Origin: JBBDIM01 sp040880405
Lineage (GTDB): Bacteria > Planctomycetota > Planctomycetia > Pirellulales > Pirellulaceae
Assembly (NCBI GenBank): GCA_040880405.1
Contig: JBBDIM010000100.1
Span: forward strand, 1 to 27,980
Length of the DNA: 27,980 nucleotides
Reading direction: 5' to 3'
Of the stretch, positions 14,938 through 22,438 are shown piece by piece (position 1 is the first letter of the stretch; each line of letters opens with the position of its first letter). The position numbers were made by a program, and so were the translations under genes. A model generated the notes under the pieces. The model was not told where the DNA came from. It worked only from the letters and a program-made list of their open reading frames with translations, and ran no database searches.

Positions 14938-15686
14938 GTCACCCGCTCGCCACCCCCTCGACTACCGAACTGATGGTCAGCGTCCGCAGCGGCGCGGAAG
15001 CCGCACTCGCACTGGCCGAGGGGGTTCGCTGGCTCGATGTCAAGGAACCGTCCCGCGGTTCGTTGGGTGCCGCCGATCCTCAAACTTGGCAGCAGATTGC
15101 CGTTCGTCTACCTCACCGGACCGGCGTGGGGGACGTTCGGCTAAGCATCGCCCTGGGGGAATTCGTCGAAGTTTCCGGCACGGCCCCCATCATTCCCCCG
15201 AGGGTCGATTTCATCAAGGTTGGCTTGGCCGGATGTGCGACGATTGACGATTGGCAAGCGTCCGCCGCGCGGTGGTTCGAAGCGATTTCGGGCGACGTAC
15301 AGCGGGTCGCCGTGCATTATGCGGACCATCGTCAGGCCAATTCGCCCAACCTGGAAGCGGTCCTAGAGTTTGCCCAACAGGTAGGTTGCGGCGCGGTGTT
15401 GGTCGATACGTTCGACAAACGTACCGGGCCGCTCACCCAGCTTTGGCAAGCACAGGAGTTGGTTGAATTCATCGACCAAGTAAAGTCGCTCGGGATGCTG
15501 GCGGTGGTCGGTGGATCGATCCGTTTAAGCGATCTGTCTCAGGTCTCGGCGCTAGGACCCGACGTGATCGCCCTGCGTGGCGCGGTGTGCGAAAGGGACC
15601 GGACCGGCACAATCGTTTCCAGAAGAATTGCCGACTGCTTGCGAAGCGTGGAAGCATCGGTCGCCGCGGACGATCTTGAGGACTAG
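14934..15686 (+). CDS. mfnB: MfnB-like (5-formylfuran-3-yl)methyl phosphate synthase
   Basis: A 250-residue homologue of MfnB (former DUF556), which in methanogens condenses two glyceraldehyde-3-phosphate molecules into (5-formylfuran-3-yl)methyl phosphate, the furan precursor of methanofuran. The active-site lysine motif is WLDVKEPSRGSLGA (K37). Further TIM-barrel motifs are VDFIKVGLAGC, VAVHYAD, VLVDTFDKRTG and VVGGSIRLSD near the phosphate site; GPDVIALRGAVCERDRTG near the end also fits. Planctomycetes and methylotrophs keep this gene for the tetrahydromethanopterin-linked formaldehyde oxidation pathway; no other gene of that pathway lies in the window. The start overlaps the stop of the membrane-protein gene by four bases (ATGA), which indicates translational coupling. 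A large inverted repeat follows the stop. Confidence 0.9.
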   Translation: MSHPLATPSTTELMVSVRSGAEAALALAEGVRWLDVKEPSRGSLGAADPQTWQQIAVRLPHRTGVGDVRLSIALGEFVEVSGTAPIIPPRVDFIKVGLAGCATIDDWQASAARWFEAISGDVQRVAVHYADHRQANSPNLEAVLEFAQQVGCGAVLVDTFDKRTGPLTQLWQAQELVEFIDQVKSLGMLAVVGGSIRLSDLSQVSALGPDVIALRGAVCERDRTGTIVSRRIADCLRSVEASVAADDLED

Positions 15687-16035
15687 GCTTGCTTGCGCCG
15701 CGGGTGATTCCCACGATTCTCGACAGGAAACCAGGAATCACTCCCGCGGTGAGGCCGCGGCATGGTATCTTATGAGGTACTTCGCACGCGGTTTGTCCAC
15801 CTCGTATCTAGCCGATGAGTCGCGCTGCGAATCAGGATTCAGGATAAAAAAACTTGCTTGACTTTTAGTTTTGCGAGCCTGACACTGGTCACTCGAATAG
15901 ACGCTCCGATGCGTCGACACCGCGCCCGCGAGAACTTGTTTCTCGCACGGTCGGCATCGGAAGAGGAATTGCGCGGAAGCATGGACGACTTGCCTTAATC
16001 ATCACTAAAGTTAGTCCGTAATAGAGGAGGTCATC
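15687..16035. other. Intergenic region between mfnB and the 69-residue protein
   Basis: About 350 bases without a credible gene. It opens with a large imperfect hairpin at 15698-15749, with a second small hairpin (CCGCGG/CCGCGG) overlapping its right end. The rest is AT-richer around 15840-15870 (GATAAAAAAACTTGCTTGAC) and may hold the promoter of the downstream small gene, which ends with a strong GAGGAGG ribosome site at 16024-16030. Confidence 0.6.
15698..15749. terminator. Large hairpin after mfnB
   Basis: CCGCGGGTGATTCC (15698-15711) pairs with GGAATCACTCCCGCGG (15734-15749), about 14 bp with one bulged base, around a 22-base loop. It starts 12 bases after the mfnB stop. There is no clear T-run, so factor-independent termination is uncertain; it may protect the 3' end of the mRNA or be a repeat. 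Confidence 0.5.
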
Positions 16036-16245
16036 GTGCCGAATTCCGTACTTGATGCGATCAAGATGGGTATCTGGGATTTCGAACCACAAAAGGTTGA
16101 ATCACAGTCGTTCGACTCCACTCCGGCGCTGCCCGGTTCGAACGAAAAATTGGATGTCCTCGCGCAGCGGCTCGCGACCGGACTTCCTCTTTGGCACCCA
16201 AGTGATCGACGCTGGTACGACGATTCGTACGAGACCGAGTATTGA
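16036..16245 (+). CDS. Small conserved planctomycete protein (MPNSVLDAIKMGIWDFEP type)
   Basis: A 69-residue protein starting with GTG at 16036, behind a very strong GAGGAGG five bases upstream. It begins MPNSVLDAIKMGIWDFEP and contains STPALPGSNEKLDVLAQRLA and GLPLWHPSDRRWYDD. I remember this opening and the GLPLWHP motif from small hypothetical proteins widely present in planctomycetes; the function is unknown to me. It has no signal peptide or membrane segment and is acidic overall. It stands alone, facing the DUF11 gene across a terminator hairpin. The strong ribosome site suggests it is well expressed. Confidence 0.8.
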   Translation: MPNSVLDAIKMGIWDFEPQKVESQSFDSTPALPGSNEKLDVLAQRLATGLPLWHPSDRRWYDDSYETEY

Positions 16246-16321
16246 GTCGCCACACCCACACGCCACTTTCCTGTATCTCAAGTAACACGCGTCAGCCATC
16301 GCTCGCGTTGCACCGGCACAA

Positions 16322-16366
16322 ACAAAAACATCCTCTGAAAGACTTTGGCGTCTTTCAGAGGATGTT
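16322..16366 (-). terminator. 17-bp perfect hairpin terminator between convergent genes
   Basis: Bases 16327-16343 and 16350-16366 are exact reverse complements (17 bp, starting AACATCCTCTGAAAGAC) with a 6-base loop TTTGGC. Read on the minus strand the stem is followed by TTTTTGTTTG, a proper U-tract, so it is an intrinsic terminator for the DUF11 gene ending at 16432. Reading plus-strand, it can also stop transcription of the 69-residue gene, though the tail there is poor. Confidence 0.85.
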
Positions 16367-16431
16367 GAATGGGGTGATTGTTGAGGTCAGGAAAAAGCTC
16401 TCTGTCGAGCTGTTTCCGTTTGTCCCACCCG

Positions 16432-18780
16432 TTATCGAAACCGACTGGTCGGTGGGGTGATCGGGGCGGGTTGCCGAGCCTCAAGCGTTTGGCTTCTTCC
16501 CTCGATACTGTTGCCATAGAACCGCGTCGTCTGTTCCGCGGCGAGCTTGATGTCGTTGTCCTCGCAAACCACTTCCGTTCGGAAAACGTGGTTCCCCTGC
16601 TGGGCGGCTTTCGCCTTCACCTGGACTATGCGCTCTTCGCCTGGTCCGATTTGGGCGATTGGTTCAAGGCGGACATGATGCGTATCGATCGCACCTTCGC
16701 CACCCACGATGCTGGTCGGTACCATGCTCTCTGCGAATCGGACCGAGAGCCGAACTCCCTGGGCTGCCTTGGTGCCTCGGTTGACTAGCTTGAACTCGTA
16801 GGTCACTTCCTCGCCAACCGGAATCGGGCCCTTCGGATCGCTGACGTCCAGTGTCAGGTCGGCGACCGATTCCACGCGAGTCGTCACGCGGTGGCTCAAT
16901 TCCGATTCCCCTTCGGAAGTGACTTTCGCGATCAACTGGTTTTCGCCTTCGGTCTCCAGGACGCACGTTGCCTGCAAGTCGAGTTCGGCACCCATCGCTA
17001 GTTGGTTCAATTGCCAGACGATTCGGCGATTGGCCTCGTCCAGGCGTCCACCCTCGGAGGCTTTCACGAATCGCGCACCCTCCGGGAGTTGGGCTTCGAT
17101 CTCGACATTGCGTGCTTCGGCGTCGCCCCGGTTGCGGAGGCTCAGTTGGAATTCCGCCTCGGTCGCCGCATAGCGAATGCTTGGACCGCTGGCCGCCAGT
17201 TCCAACTTGGCCCGACGAACCATCACTTGATGTCTCGCGTCAGCCTTCAAATCACCACTGGCCGTGGTTTGGGCGTCGATCCGCAGCGTGCCCGCTTGTT
17301 TGGCGGTCAGTTCCAGTTCGATCACTTTGTTCTGTCCGGCGGCGATGGTGCCGATGGTGTCGATCGTTGTCGGCTCTTGTCCCTCTTTGATCGGCATGAT
17401 CGTAATGGAAACCTCTTCGGCGGGGCCGGTCCCGGTGTTGGTCGCGACCAACTTGAAGAGCGACGTTTCACCGTACCGCATGTCCCGCGGACCTTCGATC
17501 GCCAGCGAGAGTTTGGGCTCCAGGACCGCGATCGACGCGGAACTGAGCATCTCGGAATAAATCACATTGGCTCCCAGTTCGAAGTGGCGACTGGTATGGG
17601 CGATCACTTCCAGTTCCAACTCTGCCCCGCTACCGCCGGGAAGCACGGGGATTTGCCATGTCAGGGGGCTCTCGGGCGATCCGACCTGGGCGTTGCCAAC
17701 CGAGGCATTGGCACTGGCCACTTCCACGTTGTCAGGCACCACGAGATTGACGGAAATTTGGCGAGCGTCCGCAGTGCCGCTATTTTTGGCGACCAAGCGG
17801 TACGTCGAGGGTTTGCCGAGCACAATCGCCTTGGGGCCAATCGTTTCGATGGAAACGGTCGGGCTTGAAACCGCGAACAGTCGCTGATTGCTGGTGGAAT
17901 GTTCCGCCGGTGAGGGAGCGGCGTTACCGACTTGGGGCCGGGTCGTCTGGACCGTGCCGGACGGAGTGCCGCTGGAAGGGTTGAATCGAGGTGTCTCCGG
18001 GGCCGTGGTCGATGGGGCAAACCGCCGGGAGGTGGAAGCGGGTTGCTCCGTTGCGGGCTCGGAATCGACAACCGCCGGTGGCTCCGGAACTGGGGCGGTG
18101 GAGAGTCGCGCGGCCCCGTTGGCGACCGGGCCGACATCTTCTCGTTCCGGCCGAGTGGCGACACTTGGTACTTCGGTGCCATTGGACGCTGGGCGTTGAC
18201 CAGCGGCCTGCCAGGCCGAGGGGCCGAATCGCGCTGGAGACGGTGCAGGCGTGCGACTTTCCGCAGCGGGCGGAGCCGGAGCTTGCGCCGGACTCGGAGC
18301 GGGTGTTCCGGATTTCAGTCGCGAGATCGCGTCGTCCAGATTGGCCGGAAGTCCACTGCGGGAAGGTGCCGGCGCGGGTTGCCTGGTAACGGGTGATGCT
18401 GCCGGGGTGGGACCGGGAGGTGTGGTCGCGGTGGGGACATAACGCCGGCTCGATTTCGGCCGCTCCCCTTCTGCGGCAGTCAATTGCGTATAGGATGAAG
18501 GGGTTGAGGCTGTGGCGACCGGAATGGGTGAGGCACCTTCGGCATTGAGCCGAGCGGGCTCGACCGATTCCTGACCACCGGTCAGTTGGATGTGCCCATA
18601 CCTGCTTGTGTTCGGTGCCAACGGCATGGCCCCAGGCTCGCGATGTAATCGGCCGGGCGTTCCCGCATGAGCCGCGGAATTGGCGTGCTGCCCTGTCGAC
18701 GAGCCGTCACTCAGGAGGATGGCTCCGGTGGAGGCCAACGCCAATCCGGCCGCGACTGTGATTACAATGCTTCGTCGCAT
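16432..18780 (-). CDS. Large exported DUF11/CARDB-repeat protein
   Basis: A 782-residue secreted or surface protein. The N-terminus MRRSIVITVAAGLALASTGA is a signal peptide or anchor. Residues about 25-300 form a Pro/Ala/Ser/Thr-rich linker with the recurring motif R-[FY]-x-P-[ST] (RYVPT, RFGPS, RFAPS, RFNPS). Four Ig-like DUF11/CARDB modules follow, each with a YRLVAKNSGTADARQ-like core (about 310-420, 425-530, 530-645 and 650-760): FKLVATNTGTGPAEE, FQLSLRNRGDAEARN and YEFKLVNRGTKAAQG. Such modules build cell-surface stalks or adhesins and are common in planctomycetes. The ATG at 18780 has GAGGGAAA 7 bases upstream; the 16 codons before it are not needed. Likely role is in the cell envelope; no enzymatic domain is seen. 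The terminator at 16322-16366 follows it. Confidence 0.85.
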   Translation of the reverse strand: MRRSIVITVAAGLALASTGAILLSDGSSTGQHANSAAHAGTPGRLHREPGAMPLAPNTSRYGHIQLTGGQESVEPARLNAEGASPIPVATASTPSSYTQLTAAEGERPKSSRRYVPTATTPPGPTPAASPVTRQPAPAPSRSGLPANLDDAISRLKSGTPAPSPAQAPAPPAAESRTPAPSPARFGPSAWQAAGQRPASNGTEVPSVATRPEREDVGPVANGAARLSTAPVPEPPAVVDSEPATEQPASTSRRFAPSTTAPETPRFNPSSGTPSGTVQTTRPQVGNAAPSPAEHSTSNQRLFAVSSPTVSIETIGPKAIVLGKPSTYRLVAKNSGTADARQISVNLVVPDNVEVASANASVGNAQVGSPESPLTWQIPVLPGGSGAELELEVIAHTSRHFELGANVIYSEMLSSASIAVLEPKLSLAIEGPRDMRYGETSLFKLVATNTGTGPAEEVSITIMPIKEGQEPTTIDTIGTIAAGQNKVIELELTAKQAGTLRIDAQTTASGDLKADARHQVMVRRAKLELAASGPSIRYAATEAEFQLSLRNRGDAEARNVEIEAQLPEGARFVKASEGGRLDEANRRIVWQLNQLAMGAELDLQATCVLETEGENQLIAKVTSEGESELSHRVTTRVESVADLTLDVSDPKGPIPVGEEVTYEFKLVNRGTKAAQGVRLSVRFAESMVPTSIVGGEGAIDTHHVRLEPIAQIGPGEERIVQVKAKAAQQGNHVFRTEVVCEDNDIKLAAEQTTRFYGNSIEGRSQTLEARQPAPITPPTSRFR

Positions 18781-19007
18781 GTTTCGATTTCCCTCAACAT
18801 CCCGTCGATTTGGTGGATATGGTTCCATCTTGGTATCGGTTATTCCAAAATTGCGGGTTTAGCGATTCTTCCCGAATTTAGAGAATGGGAGATTTAGGCC
18901 TGAGATGCCAGGTCTCATGGGGGGATTGCAATGCGGGTTTTGTGCAGTGAACGCGTCGTGGCGTAAATGAGAGACCGGTGAACGACACAATTTGATAGGA
19001 GCCAAGC
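18781..19007. promoter_or_regulatory. Divergent promoter region
   Basis: A 227-base gap between the outward-facing DUF11 gene (-) and TPR gene (+) must contain both promoters. I can mark only a small hairpin (TGAGA/TCTCA, 18901-18917) and the ribosome site TAGGAG upstream of 19008; I cannot place -35/-10 boxes convincingly. Confidence 0.4.
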
Positions 19008-19331
19008 GTGACTCAATCCCGTAAAGAACAACTGCAAGCGTTGCTGGCAGCCGATCCGGACGATGCCTTTTTGCGGTATGGCCTGGCGATGGAGTTCCGC
19101 AAGGAACAAGCGTACGATCAGGCCCGACCGCTGTTTGAGGAGTTGAGGACTAAGCGTCCACCCTACGTCCCCGCGTTTTTTATGTTAGGGCAAATGCTCG
19201 TGGAAATGGGTGAAGTGGAGGCGGCGCGGACCGCGCTGCGGAAGGGGATCGACACCGCGCGGGCCCAAGGAGACACCCACGCCGCCGGTGAGATGAGCGA
19301 GTTGTTGATGGCGCTGGGGAGTGAAGATTGA
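19008..19331 (+). CDS. Short TPR-repeat protein
   Basis: A 107-residue all-helical protein with about two and a half tetratricopeptide repeats. The canonical positions are visible in DDAFLRYGLAMEFRKEQAYD (residues 18-37), then AFFMLGQMLVEMGEVEAART and GDTHAAGEMSELLMALG. TPR domains mediate protein-protein contact. The start is GTG at 19008, with TAGGAG six bases upstream. It ends 24 bases before uvrB on the same strand, so the two are probably cotranscribed. No signal peptide; the partner is unknown. Confidence 0.82.
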   Translation: MTQSRKEQLQALLAADPDDAFLRYGLAMEFRKEQAYDQARPLFEELRTKRPPYVPAFFMLGQMLVEMGEVEAARTALRKGIDTARAQGDTHAAGEMSELLMALGSED

Positions 19332-19355
19332 TTTTCAGAGAAGGGAAAAACCGCC

Positions 19356-21428
19356 GTGGATTTTAACTTAGTCGCCCCGTACGAGCCTGCCGGAGATCAA
19401 CCCCAGGCGATCGAGGCCCTGACTTCTCGCTTGCTGGAAGGGCGGAAGGATCAGGTTTTGATGGGGGTTACCGGTTCCGGGAAAACCTTCACCATGGCCA
19501 ACGTGATCCAGCGTCTACAGCGGCCGACTTTGGTCATCTCGCACAATAAGACCTTGGCGGCTCAGCTTTACTCCGAGTTCAAGGAATTCTTTCCGCATAA
19601 CGCGGTCCACTATTTTGTCAGCTACTACGACTACTACCAACCGGAGGCGTACATCCCGCAGCGGGATATCTACATTGAGAAGGATGCCTCGATCAACGAC
19701 GAGATCGACCGCCTCCGCCTCGCCTCGACGAGTGCTTTGGTCAGCCGCCGCGATGTGATCATCGTCGCCAGCGTCTCCAGCATCTACGGCTTGGGATCGC
19801 CGGAGGATTACAAGCGGATGATGGTCAGTATCACCAAGGGACAAATTGTCGATCGGGACGAAATCCTCTCTCGATTGGTCGACATCATGTACGAGCGGAA
19901 CGATATCTCGTTCGAGCGCTCCAAGTTTCGCGTCCGGGGAGACTGTGTCGAAATTTGGCCCTCGTACGAGGAGTTCGCCTATCGGATTGAACTGTGGGGG
20001 GACGAGGTCGAGCAGTTGGCGCTGATCAACCCACTGACCGGCGAGATCATCGCGCAGCAAAACCAACTGTTCATCTACCCCGCCAAGCACTTCGTGATGC
20101 CGGAAGAGCGGATCGCGGCGGCCATCGAAAGTATCAAGCAGGAGCTCAACGACCGGCTGGAACAACTCAAAAACGCGGGCAAGTTGCTGGAAGCCCAGCG
20201 ATTGAACGCGCGGACGCGGTTCGATATCGAGATGATGCAGGAGGTCGGCTTCTGCCCGGGGATCGAAAACTACAGCCAACCCCTTTCCGGCCGACCGCCT
20301 GGTTCCGCGCCGAGCACCCTGTACGACTTTTTCCCGAAGGATTTTTTGTTGTTTATCGATGAGTCGCACGTGACCGTCTCGCAGATCCGCGCGATGTACC
20401 ATGGCGACCGCAGCCGCAAGATGAACCTGGTGGAGCATGGATTCCGGCTCCCCAGCGCCTTGGACAATCGGCCGATGAAGTTCGACGAGTGGGAAGGCAT
20501 TTTGAATCAAACGGTCTTCGTCTCCGCCACGCCCAACGATTACGAGCTGGAAAAGACCAAGGGAGAAGTGGTCGAGCAGATCATCCGCCCAACCGGATTG
20601 TTAGACCCTGTGGTCGAAGTGTGCCCCGCCCGAGGCCAGGTCGCGCATTTACTGGAACAAGTCCGCGAGCGGGTCAAAGCGGGTGATCGCGTGTTGGTGA
20701 CCGCCCTCACCAAACGATTAGCGGAAGATCTGGCCCACTACTTCGCCGGGCAAAACGTCGCCTGCAAATGGCTCCATAGCGAGCTCGACGCGTTCGAACG
20801 AGTGGAACTGCTCCGCGATCTGCGGGAAGGCAAGTTCGACTGCCTGGTGGGTGTGAACCTGCTCAGGGAAGGGCTCGACCTGCCGGAAGTCTCGCTGGTG
20901 GCGATCTTGGACGCCGATAAGGAGGGCTTTCTGCGGAGCGAAACCTCGCTGATCCAGACCATCGGCCGGGCCGCCCGAAACGTCAACGCGAAGGTGATTC
21001 TCTACGCCGACAAGATGACCGGGTCGATGCGGCGGGCGATCGACGAGACCGAGCGGCGTCGCGCGATTCAAAAGCAGTACAACGACGAGCACGGCATCAC
21101 GCCGGAGTCGATCAAAAAGATCATCCGCCGCGGGATCGAGTCGGAAGCGGCCGCCCATCGCGCCGCCAACGAAGCGGTCGGCATGCGGGACGAAGCGGAA
21201 TACATCACGGCCGAGTTCATCCAGGAACTGCAAAAGGAAATGATGGACGCTGCGGAAAATCTAGAATTCGAACGAGCCGCCGCCCTCCGCGATCGGATTT
21301 CCAAGATGGAGGACCAAATCGGCAAAAAGAAGAGCGAAATCGACACCCCCGCCGGCAAAGGCAAACGCCGTCGAGGTGGCCGCCGCGGCCAAACCGGCAA
21401 GGTGCCCCGGCCGAAGAAGTCGATCTAG
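19356..21428 (+). CDS. uvrB: Excinuclease ABC subunit B
   Basis: DNA-damage recognition helicase of nucleotide excision repair, 690 residues, the usual length. It receives DNA from UvrA, verifies the lesion and loads UvrC. Walker A is GVTGSGKT (37-44); the beta-hairpin that clamps DNA lies in YFVSYYDYYQPEAYIPQ, followed by RDIYIEKDASINDEIDRLR; the helicase DESH box is LLFIDESHVTVSQ; helicase motifs V-VI are in LLREGLDLPEVSLVAILDAD and QTIGRAARN. A C-terminal UVR motif for UvrC contact is AENLEFERAAALRDRI (about 640-655), followed by a strongly basic tail (KGKRRRGGRRGQ...). The start is GTG with a GAAGGGAAA upstream. It is a solo DNA-repair gene behind the TPR gene. Confidence 0.97.
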   Translation: MDFNLVAPYEPAGDQPQAIEALTSRLLEGRKDQVLMGVTGSGKTFTMANVIQRLQRPTLVISHNKTLAAQLYSEFKEFFPHNAVHYFVSYYDYYQPEAYIPQRDIYIEKDASINDEIDRLRLASTSALVSRRDVIIVASVSSIYGLGSPEDYKRMMVSITKGQIVDRDEILSRLVDIMYERNDISFERSKFRVRGDCVEIWPSYEEFAYRIELWGDEVEQLALINPLTGEIIAQQNQLFIYPAKHFVMPEERIAAAIESIKQELNDRLEQLKNAGKLLEAQRLNARTRFDIEMMQEVGFCPGIENYSQPLSGRPPGSAPSTLYDFFPKDFLLFIDESHVTVSQIRAMYHGDRSRKMNLVEHGFRLPSALDNRPMKFDEWEGILNQTVFVSATPNDYELEKTKGEVVEQIIRPTGLLDPVVEVCPARGQVAHLLEQVRERVKAGDRVLVTALTKRLAEDLAHYFAGQNVACKWLHSELDAFERVELLRDLREGKFDCLVGVNLLREGLDLPEVSLVAILDADKEGFLRSETSLIQTIGRAARNVNAKVILYADKMTGSMRRAIDETERRRAIQKQYNDEHGITPESIKKIIRRGIESEAAAHRAANEAVGMRDEAEYITAEFIQELQKEMMDAAENLEFERAAALRDRISKMEDQIGKKKSEIDTPAGKGKRRRGGRRGQTGKVPRPKKSI

Positions 21429-21462
21429 CGTTCCGGAAGAGGCAAAATCATCTCGCACTTCT

Positions 21463-21497
21463 CATGCCCACGTTGGAGGGCGTGGGCATGGCACCCA
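21463..21497. repeat. 35-base hairpin repeat, copy 2
   Basis: Identical over 35 bases to 9837-9871, with stem CATGCCCACG/CGTGGGCATG and loop TTGGAGGG. It lies 34 bases after the uvrB stop, so it may serve as the 3' end of the uvrB transcript. The remaining gap to 21721 shows nothing else I can identify. Confidence 0.85.
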
Positions 21498-21720
21498 GCA
21501 ACTGCCGCCATGCGTAAACTCTGATCACTAAGTTTGGCAAAGTTTAACGACTAGCGAAGCGGTAGTGTCTGGTTTTCAGAATCTGGTTCCCGTTTTGACG
21601 TTTTTGCCGATCTTGCCGGTACGTGATGGCCGAATGGAAGCAATGCGTCGGAGTTTGATTACCAGCAGCCAACCGCGCCGCTCTCGACCGCGGAAGTTTT
21701 CTAGTAGCAGGAGAAGCCTA

Positions 21721-22152
21721 ATGTCCAAGCCCCTTTCAGGTGCCTTCGCGGCGATCGTATTGACGACGCTGCTGAGCACCGCTCAGGCCCAAGATTTCAA
21801 CGTGGTCGAGCCTCAGCCCGAAACCGCCCCGGTCTATGATTCGCGGCAGGTGACTCTGCCCAGCGACTCGACCATCACGCCGGAAATGTGGCTGTATGTT
21901 CAGGAAATGCGGCGCATGGATGACCCTGCCAACGCCCAGCGGCGGCGTGCGGAACAGGTAGCGGGTGCGCGGCGGGAACGCATTTTGTCGCGGAAGTGGT
22001 ATGGCGTTTCGCTCTCGCGCCCCACCGTGAGCCCCAGCCCCACCATGGCGGATTACAACAAGGATCGGATCGACATGTGGCGGTACCCGATTGCGGATCG
22101 CCACTACTCGACCGCCACGGTCCCTGGTTACATCGGCCCGAAGCAGTTTTAG
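21721..22152 (+). CDS. Small secreted protein of unknown function
   Basis: A 143-residue exported protein. The signal peptide is MSKPLSGAFAAIVLTTLLST followed by AQAQ, with a likely cut after AQA. The mature part is polar and Arg-rich with ITPEMWLYVQEMRRMDDPAN, then QRRRAEQVAGARRERILSRK and WYGVSLSRPTVSPSP. The MWLYVQEMRR and KWYGxSxSRP motifs recall small planctomycete secreted proteins, but I know no function. The ATG at 21721 is preceded by AGGAGAAG; the frame is open further upstream to 21565 but the preceding part has no credible coding character. A hairpin with a T-rich arm follows the stop. Confidence 0.78.
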   Translation: MSKPLSGAFAAIVLTTLLSTAQAQDFNVVEPQPETAPVYDSRQVTLPSDSTITPEMWLYVQEMRRMDDPANAQRRRAEQVAGARRERILSRKWYGVSLSRPTVSPSPTMADYNKDRIDMWRYPIADRHYSTATVPGYIGPKQF

Positions 22153-22176
22153 TGTCGATAGGGCCCATCAGCGGAT

Positions 22177-22206
22177 AGAAAACCCTCCCCCTGCGGAGGA
22201 TTTTCT
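22177..22206 (+). terminator. Hairpin after the small secreted protein
   Basis: AGAAAA (22177-22182) pairs with TTTTCT (22201-22206), and CTCC (22185-22188) with GGAG (22195-22198) inside it. The T-rich right arm makes it a plausible intrinsic terminator or a bidirectional element. It lies 24 bases after the stop codon. Confidence 0.5.
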
Positions 22207-22438
22207 GCGTTTGGGGCCACCCTGTTGAGTTGCACGTGATATCGCAAACCTGTCTCGGCTTTCGTCGATTGGATGGGATTTGCCCGTCCACTCCCCGGTT
22301 GCAATAGGAATCGCGTGCCTTAGCTTGGGGTTAATCGCTGGGACATTGCCCCCTCCGATCCGCCGTAACACTAGAAAATTCGGTTTCGGCGTGGTAGCTT
22401 AGATCGATTCCGCTAGACTCGCCTCGAGGATTGATCCC

